Shown here: positions 1 to 5,793 of the stretch, one piece after another
Position numbering within the stretch: position 1 is the stretch's first letter
Layout of the letters: each line of letters opens with the position of its first letter
Source: Bacteroidales bacterium UBA5537
GTDB taxonomy: Bacteria > Bacteroidota > Bacteroidia > Bacteroidales > Lentimicrobiaceae
Length of the DNA stretch: 5,793 nt
Assembly: GCA_002426025.1 (NCBI GenBank)
Contig: DINP01000086.1
Span: 1 to 5,793, forward strand
Direction of reading: 5' to 3'
The notes under the pieces: generated by a model
Databases searched by the model: none
The model's input: only the letters and a program-made list of their open reading frames with translations
What the model was told of the DNA's origin: nothing
Position numbers and translations under genes: made by a program

Positions 1-71
1 TATATGCTATTCGTGAAAGTCCCGAGCTATGGCTTAATAGCTTTGATACTGTAAGACTGAAAGCTAACTAA
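1..71 (+). CDS. C-terminal end of an unidentified protein (partial, enters from the left)
   Basis: The third forward frame is open from the window edge to a TAA at 69-71 and gives 22 residues ending ESPELWLNSFDTVRLKAN. The mix of charged, aromatic and aliphatic residues reads like a real protein tail. The second forward frame closes at 14-16. The first closes at 52-54 and gives a poorer, hydrophobic peptide. If real, the gene points toward fabG, and the two stop codons lie only 34 bp apart. I do not recognise the family, and 22 residues are too few to assign one. The reading rests on composition and an open frame only, so it could be chance. Confidence 0.42.
   Translation, partial: YAIRESPELWLNSFDTVRLKAN
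25..66. repeat. Two overlapping inverted repeats at the fabG 3' side
   Basis: AGCTAT at 25-30 pairs with ATAGCT at 37-42 across a 6-nt loop. TAGCTTT at 38-44 pairs with AAAGCTA at 60-66 across a 15-nt loop. The two hairpins share bases 38-42, so only one can form at a time. They lie past the fabG stop on the minus strand and overlap the end of the likely plus-strand gene. Neither is followed by a clear T-run on either strand, so a standard intrinsic terminator is not supported. Short AT-rich repeats of this kind can arise by chance. Confidence 0.3.
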
Positions 72-105
72 CTCTTAACTATTCATTGCTAATTATTAAC
101 TGGAT

Positions 106-852
106 TTACATCTGCATCCCGCCGCAAACATGCAGCACTTGACCGGTAACATAAGATGAGAGATCGGAAGCAAGGAAAAGACTGACATCAGCAACATCTT
201 CGGGTTTTCCGCCGCGTTTCAAAGGAATATCATCAATCCAGGCTTTGCGCACATCGTCGGGCAGTTTGGCTGTCATATCGGTTTCTATAAATCCGGGGGC
301 AATGGCATTGCATCGGATGCTTCGCGAACCCAGCTCCTGTGCAATTGATTTGGTAAAGCCAATTAATCCGGCTTTTGAAGCTGAATAGTTCGATTGCCCC
401 GCATTGCCGCCAACGCCAACCACTGAGCTCATATTGATGATTGAGCCGCTCCTCTGCTTCAGCATCACCCTTTGAACAGCCTTAGTCATATTAAAAACTG
501 ACTTAAGGTTAACCTTGATAACAAGGTCCCAGTCGGCTTCGGTCATGCGCATCAGCAGATTATCGCGGGTAATCCCTGCATTGTTCACCAGTACATCAAT
601 CTTACCAAAATCTGCCATCACGTCGTTGATCAGTTTATCGCAACCTTCAAACGAACTTGCATCAGATGCATATCCTTTTGCTTTCACGCCCAGTGATTTA
701 AGTTCAGCTTCAAGCGCTTCAGCGGCAGCATCATAATTAAGGTCCGAAAATGCAATATCAGCACCTTCAGAAGCATATTTCAGGGCAATGGCCTTCCCTA
801 TTCCACGGGCACCGCCGGTAATAAGGGCTGTTTTTCCTTCTAATAATTTCAT
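106..852 (-). CDS. fabG: 3-oxoacyl-[acyl-carrier-protein] reductase FabG
   Basis: This cytoplasmic enzyme performs the NADPH-dependent reduction of 3-oxoacyl-ACP to 3-hydroxyacyl-ACP, the first reductive step of each type II fatty acid elongation cycle. It is a classical short-chain dehydrogenase of 248 residues, the normal length. Counting from the ATG at 852, the Rossmann cofactor motif TGGARGIG is at 12-19 and NNAG at 90-93. The catalytic tetrad is N115, S143, Y156 and K160 (YSASK). PGFIETDMT follows at 186-194, and the end is HVCGGMQM, close to the HVNGGM-type tail of E. coli FabG. R134 and R177 align with E. coli R129 and R172, which contact ACP. This supports FabG over a generic dehydrogenase. 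An in-frame TTG at 873 would add seven residues, but it lies inside a promoter-like element, so I prefer the ATG. There is no Shine-Dalgarno; the leader is A-rich. The gene upstream ends 116 bp away. No fab or acpP neighbour is visible. Confidence 0.95.
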   Translation of the reverse strand: MKLLEGKTALITGGARGIGKAIALKYASEGADIAFSDLNYDAAAEALEAELKSLGVKAKGYASDASSFEGCDKLINDVMADFGKIDVLVNNAGITRDNLLMRMTEADWDLVIKVNLKSVFNMTKAVQRVMLKQRSGSIINMSSVVGVGGNAGQSNYSASKAGLIGFTKSIAQELGSRSIRCNAIAPGFIETDMTAKLPDDVRKAWIDDIPLKRGGKPEDVADVSLFLASDLSSYVTGQVLHVCGGMQM

Positions 853-870
853 TTTCTCTGTTTTGGTTTG

Positions 871-878
871 CAAATCTA
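871..878 (-). promoter_or_regulatory. Candidate Bacteroidota -7 promoter element of fabG
   Basis: The minus strand reads TAGATTTG here, an exact match to the Bacteroidota -7 consensus TAnnTTTG. It leaves 18 nt to the fabG ATG, so transcription starting a few bases downstream would give an A-rich leader of about 12 nt. I see no good TTTG at the expected -33 distance, so the call rests on one half of the promoter. If correct, fabG is transcribed independently of the glycogen gene. Confidence 0.42.
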
Positions 879-894
879 AAAAGTAATTTAATTA

Positions 895-928
895 TCAGGT
901 CAGAGTTTCTGGTGATCTTTGCACCTGA
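895..928 (-). terminator. Weak terminator-like inverted repeat after the glycogen gene
   Basis: TCAGGT at 895-900 and ACCTGA at 923-928 form a perfect 6-bp inverted repeat around a 22-nt loop. A smaller 4-bp stem (CAGA 901-904, TCTG 908-911) nests within it. On the minus strand the repeat starts about 40 nt past the glycogen gene's stop and is followed by an AT-rich stretch with a five-T run at 879-883 (TTTTT after TTAC). The long loop and distant T-run make it a poor intrinsic terminator, and it may be fortuitous. Confidence 0.22.
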
Positions 929-968
929 AATCTAGTACCGGAATATCAGTTTTCAAATAATATTTCAT

Positions 969-3900
969 CTACGAGATCCATTTAACCAGGTTAAAATCCT
1001 GTCGGTGAGGCAATAGTGGATGTTTGGGATAAAGCCTGAAGGCAAAATCGAAAACACCGGCCTGAAGGGTCGGAATTTCGATAAAGTATGTCACAATATT
1101 CCCATTTATTCCGGCTACAGTCATTTCCTCAACAGACGAAAGTGTCTTCACTTCATCGTTCTCTTTGTGTCCAAACAGCACTTCGAGACCCACATCATTG
1201 GCTGAAAGTTCATTTACATTCAACACCACTTCGGCAACAAAGTTTTCGCCCAATCGGAGTGGCTTTCGGGTTGAATCGGGAACTCTTAATGAAACAGTTT
1301 CGATGCTGTCCCATCCTCTGATCATTTTCCTTTTCCAGTTCGACAACTGCCTGATGCCTTCGTAATCATTTTCGAAAAGCTGAGTTGAACGGCTTACCAG
1401 TTTGTTGTAAAATTTACGGTAATAGTCGTCAATCATGCGTTTCATTGTAAATTCAGGAGAAATTCCGGCAATTGTATTCTTCACATAGCCAACCCACTTT
1501 GCAGGAACTCCTTTATCGTCGCGATTATAGAAATCGGGCACAATCTCTTCGCTGAAGATATTGTAGATACTTTCCACATCCAGTTCATCCTGAAATTGTT
1601 GATTTTCATAGGCCCGTTCTTCCTGCAGAGCCCAACCGGCGCCAGGCTTATAACCTTCGGCCCACCATCCATCAAGCACTGAGAAATTAACTACCCCATT
1701 CATTATTGCCTTTTCGCCACTGGTTCCTGAAGCCTCAAGAGGCCGGGTTGGCGTATTCAGCCAAACATCAACACCTTGAACCAGCTTGGCACCAAGGGCC
1801 ATATCGTAATTCTCAATAAAAATAATCTTACCTATAAATTGCGGCATTTTCGAAACCTCAATAATCCGTTTAATCAAATCCTGACCGGCTTTGTCGGCCG
1901 GATGGGCTTTACCGGCAAACACGAACTGCACTGGTCGTTTGGCATCGTTCACAAGCTGTGAAAGCCTGTCGAGATTGATAAAAAGAAGATGCGCCCTTTT
2001 ATATGTGGCAAATCTGCGGGCAAACCCAATTGTCAATGTTTTATCATTCAGCGACTCAAGTGTGCGAAGGATAAATTTAGGGCTTTCCTGCCTGCGTTTC
2101 AGGTCATCGCCTAACCTTTTCCGCAGATAGCTGATCAGATCTTTACGCTGTTGCTGGCGCAATTTCCATATCTCTTCATTGGGCACATCCTGAATTTTTT
2201 CCCAGAGTTTATGGTTTGATTGATTTTGCACAAAGTTTTCGCCGAAGGTTTTCTTGTATAACTCCTGCCAGGCAGGAGCTGTCCAGGTGGGCATGTGAAC
2301 CCCGTTTGTAACATAATCAATATGCAACTCGTCGGCATAATAGCCTTCGTACATACCCTGAAACATTTCGCGGCTTACACGACCATGAATCCGGCTAACC
2401 CCGTTCATTTCCTGTGAAAGACGGGCGGCAAGCACACTCATCGAGAATTTCTCATCGGGTTTGTCTTCAACAAAACGCCCGAGGTTCATAAAAGTATTCC
2501 AACTGATATTGAGGCGGTCAGCATAGTGCGGGATATAAGCACGGAGCACATCTTCACTAAAGGCATCGTGCCCCGCAGGCACCGGCGTATGCGTAGTAAA
2601 TAACTGGGTTGACCTAACAACTTCAACGGCCTGATCGAAAGAGAATTTCTTTTCCTGAACCAGCAGTCGCAATCTTTCAATACCAATAAAGGCAGCATGG
2701 CCTTCGTTGCAATGGAAAATATCGGGCGATTGGTGAATGGCATTAATCAACCTTATACCTCCAACACCAAGCAGCAGTTCCTGCTTGAAACGGTTTTCCC
2801 AATCGCCTCCGTATAACTGATGGGTAATATACCGATCAGCCTCATTGTTTTCATCAATATCAGCATCGAGCAGATAGAGTGGAATGCGACCTACATCGAG
2901 CTTCCAAACCTTTGCATAAAGGTTCCTTCCCGGGAGCACTAGTGTTACCATAACCCATTCGCCATTGCCGTTTCTTACCGGCTTCAGCGGCATGTGAGTG
3001 AATTTCTGAGGCGAATAAGTAGCCACCTGATCACCATAAGTTGACAGGTTCTGTCTGAAATATCCGTAGCGGTAAAGCAACCCGACTGCAATCAGGTTTA
3101 CATTTGAATCGCTGGCTTCTTTCAGATAATCGCCGGCAAGAATGCCCAAACCACCTGAAAAAATCTGAACGGTATCATGAAGGCCATATTCCATACTGAA
3201 ATAGGCAACCTGATGCTTTGGTTTTTCAACAGCCTTTTTCATATATGCTTCAAACTCTTCGTAAATTTTGTCGAGTTTGCTTGTAAATGCCTCATTGCGT
3301 TCGAGTTGCAACATTTGCTTAACTGTCAGCGATTCGATCAGGGCAATGGGATTGTGATTGAGGGTTTCCCACTGAATTGGATCAATCATCCTGAAAAGTT
3401 CGGTAGCATGAGGCTGCCAGGTCCACCAGAGGTTGCGCGACAAGCGTTTCAATCCATTGAAGCGTTCGGGAATACCAGGTTTTACAAGCACTTTATTCCA
3501 GATTGGAGCCTGATGTTTTTTCAGTGGGAACGACATCAGCAGGTCGGGAGTGCGCTTATCGCGGAAAAGTTCTTCCCGGTTTTCAGCTTTGGTGAGGGCA
3601 ATTGAAAATGCTGTAAAATACTTACCGGCAAGTTCGTCCCAAAGGGCAATCCGTGAAATATCAAAGGCTTTTGCCCTGGCTTGCTCAATTGTGGCAGCAT
3701 CAAAAGCGGAAAAATCCAGTATTATTTTGCTGATATTACGGGTCACTTCAACACCATTGGAATCGGTTCGCTCAATTACCCAGGCGCCGGGCTCATGGTC
3801 AGCTTTCTTTTCCCTTATCCACGAACCAAAACCTGCAAGTGAAGTGGTGACTGTAGGAATATGGAATGCCAGGCTTTCGAGTGGTGTATATCCCCAGGGC

Positions 3901-5219
3901 TCATAATATGAAGGGAAAACTGAAAGATCGAATCCAATGAGCAATTCGTAATAATGGAAATTAAAAATGCCATCCGCTCCATTCAGGTAAGAAGGGACAA
4001 AAATAAGTTTTACCTTATCTTCGGGCCTGTTGAGCAAACCAGCAGCTTTCGCTTTGTTAATTACCTGATCGTGATCTACATCGTATAAGCCATGTGTAAG
4101 ATACTGGGCTTCGGTCGGAGCGTTGAAATCGGGGTTGTTAAGCCTGGCATTCAAAGCTTCGGAGGGACCCATGTGATTAGCCGGCACCGTAATATACCCG
4201 ATAATCGTCCTGTTAAGTCCTTTCTCCTTGTTAAGCGACGCAAGAGCATCTATATACAAATCTATCCCTTTGTTGCGAAACTCGTATCTGCCGCTGTTTA
4301 CAAGCAATAGTGTATCATCGGGCAAATCCATATTAAACAAGGCACGCGACACCTGCATCAATTTATTACGAGCCATTACCCTACGGTTTTTAAACTCTTC
4401 ATCCGAAGGAACAAAACTATCGTCAAAGCCATTCGGGGTTACCAGATCAACCGAACGGCCGAGAAAATGGATACATTCCAGTGCTGTTATATCACTTACG
4501 GTTGTAAATGCATCGCTGCTTTGAGCAGCAGCACGTTCGAGAGAGAATTTTGAAAGAATATCAAACCTGCGGGCAGCAGCATCGGGGGGATAGCTTGAAA
4601 AATCGCTGTAAAGCGAAAGATTGTTCCCGGCAACAGCCCTTCCGAGCGCAGTGGCATGGGTAGTAAACACACAGCCAACCTGTGGAACTTTATCGCGCAG
4701 ATACAATACCCCGGTTCCGGTCATCCATTCATGAAAATGAGCAATAATCTTGTCACGCGCCGTAAGGTTGAAATCATAAAAACTTTCGATCACCTTAGCT
4801 GCGGCATAACCAAACAAGGCTGGTTCCACATAGTCCCACTGCCCCGAAATTGAGTCGAGTTTGTAGGTTTCCCAGAAATGGGCAAATATCTTATCCTTTA
4901 ACTGGAAATATGGCGTGAAATCAACCAGCACGACGATGGGTTTGCTTTCGATGTTCCAGCGCCCGATTCTAAGTCTTATCCCTTGATTTTCGGCATGTTC
5001 GCGCCATGACCTATAGATGTAGCGATCTTCGATAAAATCAGGGTTGCTGTCGGTTTCTTTCCAAACATCGGGTCCGATCAGGATATAATTATCTTCAAAC
5101 TCTTTTTGAAGACCGGGAGCTTTAGTGGAAACTACAGTATAAATTCCCCCTACTTTGTTGCAGATTTCCCAACTGGTTTCAAAAATATAGTCTGGTTTTA
5201 TGGTCTTTTCTTCTTTCAT
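969..5219 (-). CDS. Fused GT3 glycogen synthase and GT35 alpha-glucan phosphorylase
   Basis: A single 1416-residue cytoplasmic protein carries both glycogen-elongating and glycogen-degrading domains. Residues about 8-555 are a eukaryote-type GT3 glycogen synthase: KVGGIYTVV (22-30) at the donor site, HFHEW (161-165), TTHAT (187-190 region), GRYEF with K317, and YYEPWGYTPLES, whose E440 and E448 give the E-x7-E pair of retaining glycosyltransferases. A short linker (about 556-572) leads to a DUF3417-type start (NLWWTW 596-601) and a Thermotoga AgpA-like short phosphorylase: FSMEYGL (674-680), CNEGHAAF (837-844), THTPVPAGHD with H877, FARRFATYKR with R1069 and K1074 matching the phosphate-binding Arg/Lys of muscle phosphorylase, and EASGTSGEK with K1170 as the pyridoxal-phosphate lysine. 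Residues about 1300-1416 form a C-terminal beta-rich tail. All key residues of both halves are present, so both activities are expected. In Bacteroides, as I recall, the two are separate neighbouring genes. The donor (UDP- or ADP-glucose) cannot be read from sequence. The ATG at 5219 has no Shine-Dalgarno. The start fits, since GT3 homology begins about residue 9. Confidence 0.93.
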   Translation of the reverse strand: MKEEKTIKPDYIFETSWEICNKVGGIYTVVSTKAPGLQKEFEDNYILIGPDVWKETDSNPDFIEDRYIYRSWREHAENQGIRLRIGRWNIESKPIVVLVDFTPYFQLKDKIFAHFWETYKLDSISGQWDYVEPALFGYAAAKVIESFYDFNLTARDKIIAHFHEWMTGTGVLYLRDKVPQVGCVFTTHATALGRAVAGNNLSLYSDFSSYPPDAAARRFDILSKFSLERAAAQSSDAFTTVSDITALECIHFLGRSVDLVTPNGFDDSFVPSDEEFKNRRVMARNKLMQVSRALFNMDLPDDTLLLVNSGRYEFRNKGIDLYIDALASLNKEKGLNRTIIGYITVPANHMGPSEALNARLNNPDFNAPTEAQYLTHGLYDVDHDQVINKAKAAGLLNRPEDKVKLIFVPSYLNGADGIFNFHYYELLIGFDLSVFPSYYEPWGYTPLESLAFHIPTVTTSLAGFGSWIREKKADHEPGAWVIERTDSNGVEVTRNISKIILDFSAFDAATIEQARAKAFDISRIALWDELAGKYFTAFSIALTKAENREELFRDKRTPDLLMSFPLKKHQAPIWNKVLVKPGIPERFNGLKRLSRNLWWTWQPHATELFRMIDPIQWETLNHNPIALIESLTVKQMLQLERNEAFTSKLDKIYEEFEAYMKKAVEKPKHQVAYFSMEYGLHDTVQIFSGGLGILAGDYLKEASDSNVNLIAVGLLYRYGYFRQNLSTYGDQVATYSPQKFTHMPLKPVRNGNGEWVMVTLVLPGRNLYAKVWKLDVGRIPLYLLDADIDENNEADRYITHQLYGGDWENRFKQELLLGVGGIRLINAIHQSPDIFHCNEGHAAFIGIERLRLLVQEKKFSFDQAVEVVRSTQLFTTHTPVPAGHDAFSEDVLRAYIPHYADRLNISWNTFMNLGRFVEDKPDEKFSMSVLAARLSQEMNGVSRIHGRVSREMFQGMYEGYYADELHIDYVTNGVHMPTWTAPAWQELYKKTFGENFVQNQSNHKLWEKIQDVPNEEIWKLRQQQRKDLISYLRKRLGDDLKRRQESPKFILRTLESLNDKTLTIGFARRFATYKRAHLLFINLDRLSQLVNDAKRPVQFVFAGKAHPADKAGQDLIKRIIEVSKMPQFIGKIIFIENYDMALGAKLVQGVDVWLNTPTRPLEASGTSGEKAIMNGVVNFSVLDGWWAEGYKPGAGWALQEERAYENQQFQDELDVESIYNIFSEEIVPDFYNRDDKGVPAKWVGYVKNTIAGISPEFTMKRMIDDYYRKFYNKLVSRSTQLFENDYEGIRQLSNWKRKMIRGWDSIETVSLRVPDSTRKPLRLGENFVAEVVLNVNELSANDVGLEVLFGHKENDEVKTLSSVEEMTVAGINGNIVTYFIEIPTLQAGVFDFAFRLYPKHPLLPHRQDFNLVKWIS

Positions 5220-5233
5220 TTGTGATTAGGTCA

Positions 5234-5287
5234 TTATTCAACAATAAGGCCGCCGCCCTTGGGCAGAGGCCTGTCAATCTCCTTCAT
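5234..5287 (-). CDS. Possible 17-residue leader peptide upstream of the glycogen gene
   Basis: An ATG at 5287 opens a frame coding for MKEIDRPLPKGGGLIVE, closed by tandem TAA TGA stops at 5234-5236 and 5231-5233. It ends 14 bp before the ATG of the synthase-phosphorylase gene. Upstream the frame stays open for ten more codons to a TGA but has no other ATG. The residue mix looks protein-like rather than random, and codons 6-14 encode the hairpin at 5247-5272. It has no Shine-Dalgarno in front. It could be a translated leader, the remnant of a lost gene, or chance. I recognise no family. Confidence 0.2.
   Translation of the reverse strand: MKEIDRPLPKGGGLIVE
5239..5246 (-). promoter_or_regulatory. 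Weak candidate -7 element of the glycogen gene
   Basis: The minus strand reads TATTGTTG, one mismatch from TAnnTTTG, and sits 19 nt before the ATG at 5219. This is almost the same spacing as the element before fabG. A partial -33 (TCTG at 5264-5267) is only 17 nt away, shorter than usual. If used, the hairpin at 5247-5272 lies in the promoter rather than in the mRNA, and the 17-codon frame would not be translated. This is a low-confidence alternative to a start further upstream. Confidence 0.2.
5247..5272 (-). promoter_or_regulatory. GC-rich hairpin just upstream of the glycogen gene
   Basis: The arms AGGCC (5247-5251) and GGCCT (5268-5272), then CCGCC (5253-5257) and GGCAG (5262-5266), form two 5-bp stems separated by one mismatch around a CTTG loop. 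In minus-strand RNA the C-A pair of the plus strand becomes a U-G wobble, so the structure is better on the coding strand of the glycogen gene. It lies 27 nt before that gene's ATG and 71 nt after the FliG-like gene's stop. The following bases are only moderately U-rich (UAUUGUUG), so it may be a weak terminator for the upstream gene, a leader hairpin or a protein-binding dyad. Confidence 0.4.
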
Positions 5288-5288
5288 C

Positions 5289-5318
5289 GGATCAGTTTTG
5301 ATCCTGTTTGATTTTTTT
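5289..5318 (+). repeat. Perfect dyad GGATCA-N4-TGATCC with T-run on the plus strand
   Basis: GGATCA (5289-5294) and TGATCC (5299-5304) are perfect inverted repeats around GTTT. On the plus strand a T-rich stretch follows, ending in seven Ts at 5312-5318. The form resembles an intrinsic terminator for plus-strand transcription, yet no plus-strand gene reads into it. It could instead be an operator for the glycogen gene, whose ATG is 70 bp away, or it could stop antisense transcription. On the minus strand the A-run is on the wrong side for a terminator of the FliG-like gene. Confidence 0.3.
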
Positions 5319-5343
5319 CAGAATTACCTTTCGCTAAAATAAT

Positions 5344-5793
5344 TTAAATCAAGGATTTTAATACTTCATTTACCTTGTTGCGATAGGTCTCAATGGTTGC
5401 TTTTCGCGGTTTTCCCAACTCTTTCATAATTCGTACAAGTTCATCACGATAGGCAGCCGGAAGGTTTTTCCTGAGTTGTTCAAGTTGTTCTTCAGCTTTG
5501 TCGGCCAATGAATAAGCAAGTGTTTTTGTGTTTATCTCAGAAACAACAGTTTTAAGCTCCTTTTTCGACAATTTGAAAATCCGGTCAAAATTAACATTTG
5601 ATTTAGCAGTTGGCTTTTTTTCCTTTGGAGCAGATTTAGCTGCTTTTTTTTTCAGTAAACCGGCCGGATCGGGTAAATGAATGACAGCTGCATCATCAGT
5701 TATTTTTTCACAATTGCGTTCAACCCTGCCAATAAAATCGGAAAGTACATTCATATAATTGATGAAAGCTTCGTAAGGCGTACTATAAGGGTT
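5344..5793 (-). CDS. Small protein with a FliG C-terminal-like domain (partial at the right edge)
   Basis: An ATG at 5754 gives 136 residues, but the frame stays open upstream to the window edge (NPYSTPYEAFINY before that Met). The hydrophobic pattern of a helix from about YEAFINY to FIGRV crosses the Met, so the true start is probably outside the window. Residues numbered from that Met: 1-30 helical start, 34-53 a Lys/Ala/Pro linker, 56-136 an all-helical domain. The latter aligns by eye over its length with the FliG C-terminal domain: FDRIFKL (56-62), SEINTKTLAYSL (72-83, compare REVDTRDLALAL), then G114, R117 and a final amphipathic helix, with almost no gaps. Of the five E. coli torque charges (K264, R281, D288, D289, R297) only the last is kept (R117); the others correspond to A84, A101, R108 and I109. 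No signal peptide or membrane segment is seen. The role is unknown; the FliG link is a remote resemblance without a search. Confidence 0.72.
   Translation of the reverse strand, partial: NPYSTPYEAFINYMNVLSDFIGRVERNCEKITDDAAVIHLPDPAGLLKKKAAKSAPKEKKPTAKSNVNFDRIFKLSKKELKTVVSEINTKTLAYSLADKAEEQLEQLRKNLPAAYRDELVRIMKELGKPRKATIETYRNKVNEVLKSLI

Noticed and set aside
515..736. 73-codon plus-strand frame inside fabG
   Set aside because: It is serine- and alanine-rich shadow sequence opposite the conserved FabG core.
853..873. TTG start giving a 255-residue FabG
   Set aside because: The seven extra residues (MQTKTEK) are outside the FabG family's normal start, the codon lies in a promoter-like element, and the ATG at 852 gives the usual length.
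3534..3536. Internal ATG (Met562) as a separate start for the phosphorylase half
   Set aside because: It lies near the domain junction, but there is no stop before it, no A-rich leader and no promoter-like element. The fused frame is continuous, so a single protein is simpler.
3177..3605. 142-codon open frame on the plus strand inside the glycogen gene
   Set aside because: It is fully antisense to conserved phosphorylase and linker codons, has cysteine- and phenylalanine-rich shadow composition and matches no family I know.
5344..5793. Calling the right-hand gene fliG, a flagellar motor switch protein
   Set aside because: Only the C-terminal domain is recognisable, most torque charges are missing, the protein part seen is short, and no flagellar gene is nearby.
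1..5793. CRISPR array, tRNA, rRNA, insertion sequence, phage or defence genes
   Set aside because: No regularly spaced repeats, cloverleaf, transposase or terminal inverted repeats are seen, and the coding space is taken up by housekeeping and glycogen genes and the FliG-like gene.

Overview
The window looks like chromosomal DNA of a member of the Bacteroidota, probably Bacteroidales or Marinilabiliales. Three things suggest this. No complete gene has a Shine-Dalgarno sequence at its start. The element before fabG, TAGATTTG, fits the Bacteroidota -7 consensus TAnnTTTG. The glycogen enzyme is of the GT3 plus short alpha-glucan phosphorylase type that I associate with this phylum. Base composition by eye is moderate, with AT-rich spacers. 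Lineage is inferred from these traits, not from a search.

Layout, left to right. Bases 1-71 (+) read as the last 22 codons of a gene entering from the left. It converges on fabG (106-852, -), a complete 3-oxoacyl-ACP reductase of 248 residues. A 116-bp spacer with a candidate promoter separates fabG from a very large gene (969-5219, -) of 1416 residues. This gene joins an N-terminal eukaryote-type GT3 glycogen synthase to a C-terminal GT35 alpha-glucan phosphorylase in one frame. Upstream of it lies a 124-bp spacer holding two inverted repeats and a 17-codon open frame. The right end (5344-5793, -) is a small lysine-rich protein whose last 80 residues align by eye with the C-terminal domain of the flagellar rotor protein FliG. 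Its frame is still open at the window edge.

The three minus-strand genes run in the same direction, but the spacers of 116 and 124 bp suggest separate or loosely linked transcription units. The fused enzyme covers both glycogen synthesis (chain elongation) and glycogen breakdown (phosphorolysis to glucose 1-phosphate). No branching enzyme, debranching enzyme or glucose-1-phosphate nucleotidyltransferase is in the window. FabG serves fatty acid elongation and has no evident link to glycogen. The observations most worth following are the stand-alone FliG-C-like protein without visible flagellar context and the fusion of two opposing enzymes. No RNA genes, CRISPR arrays, insertion sequences or phage genes are seen.
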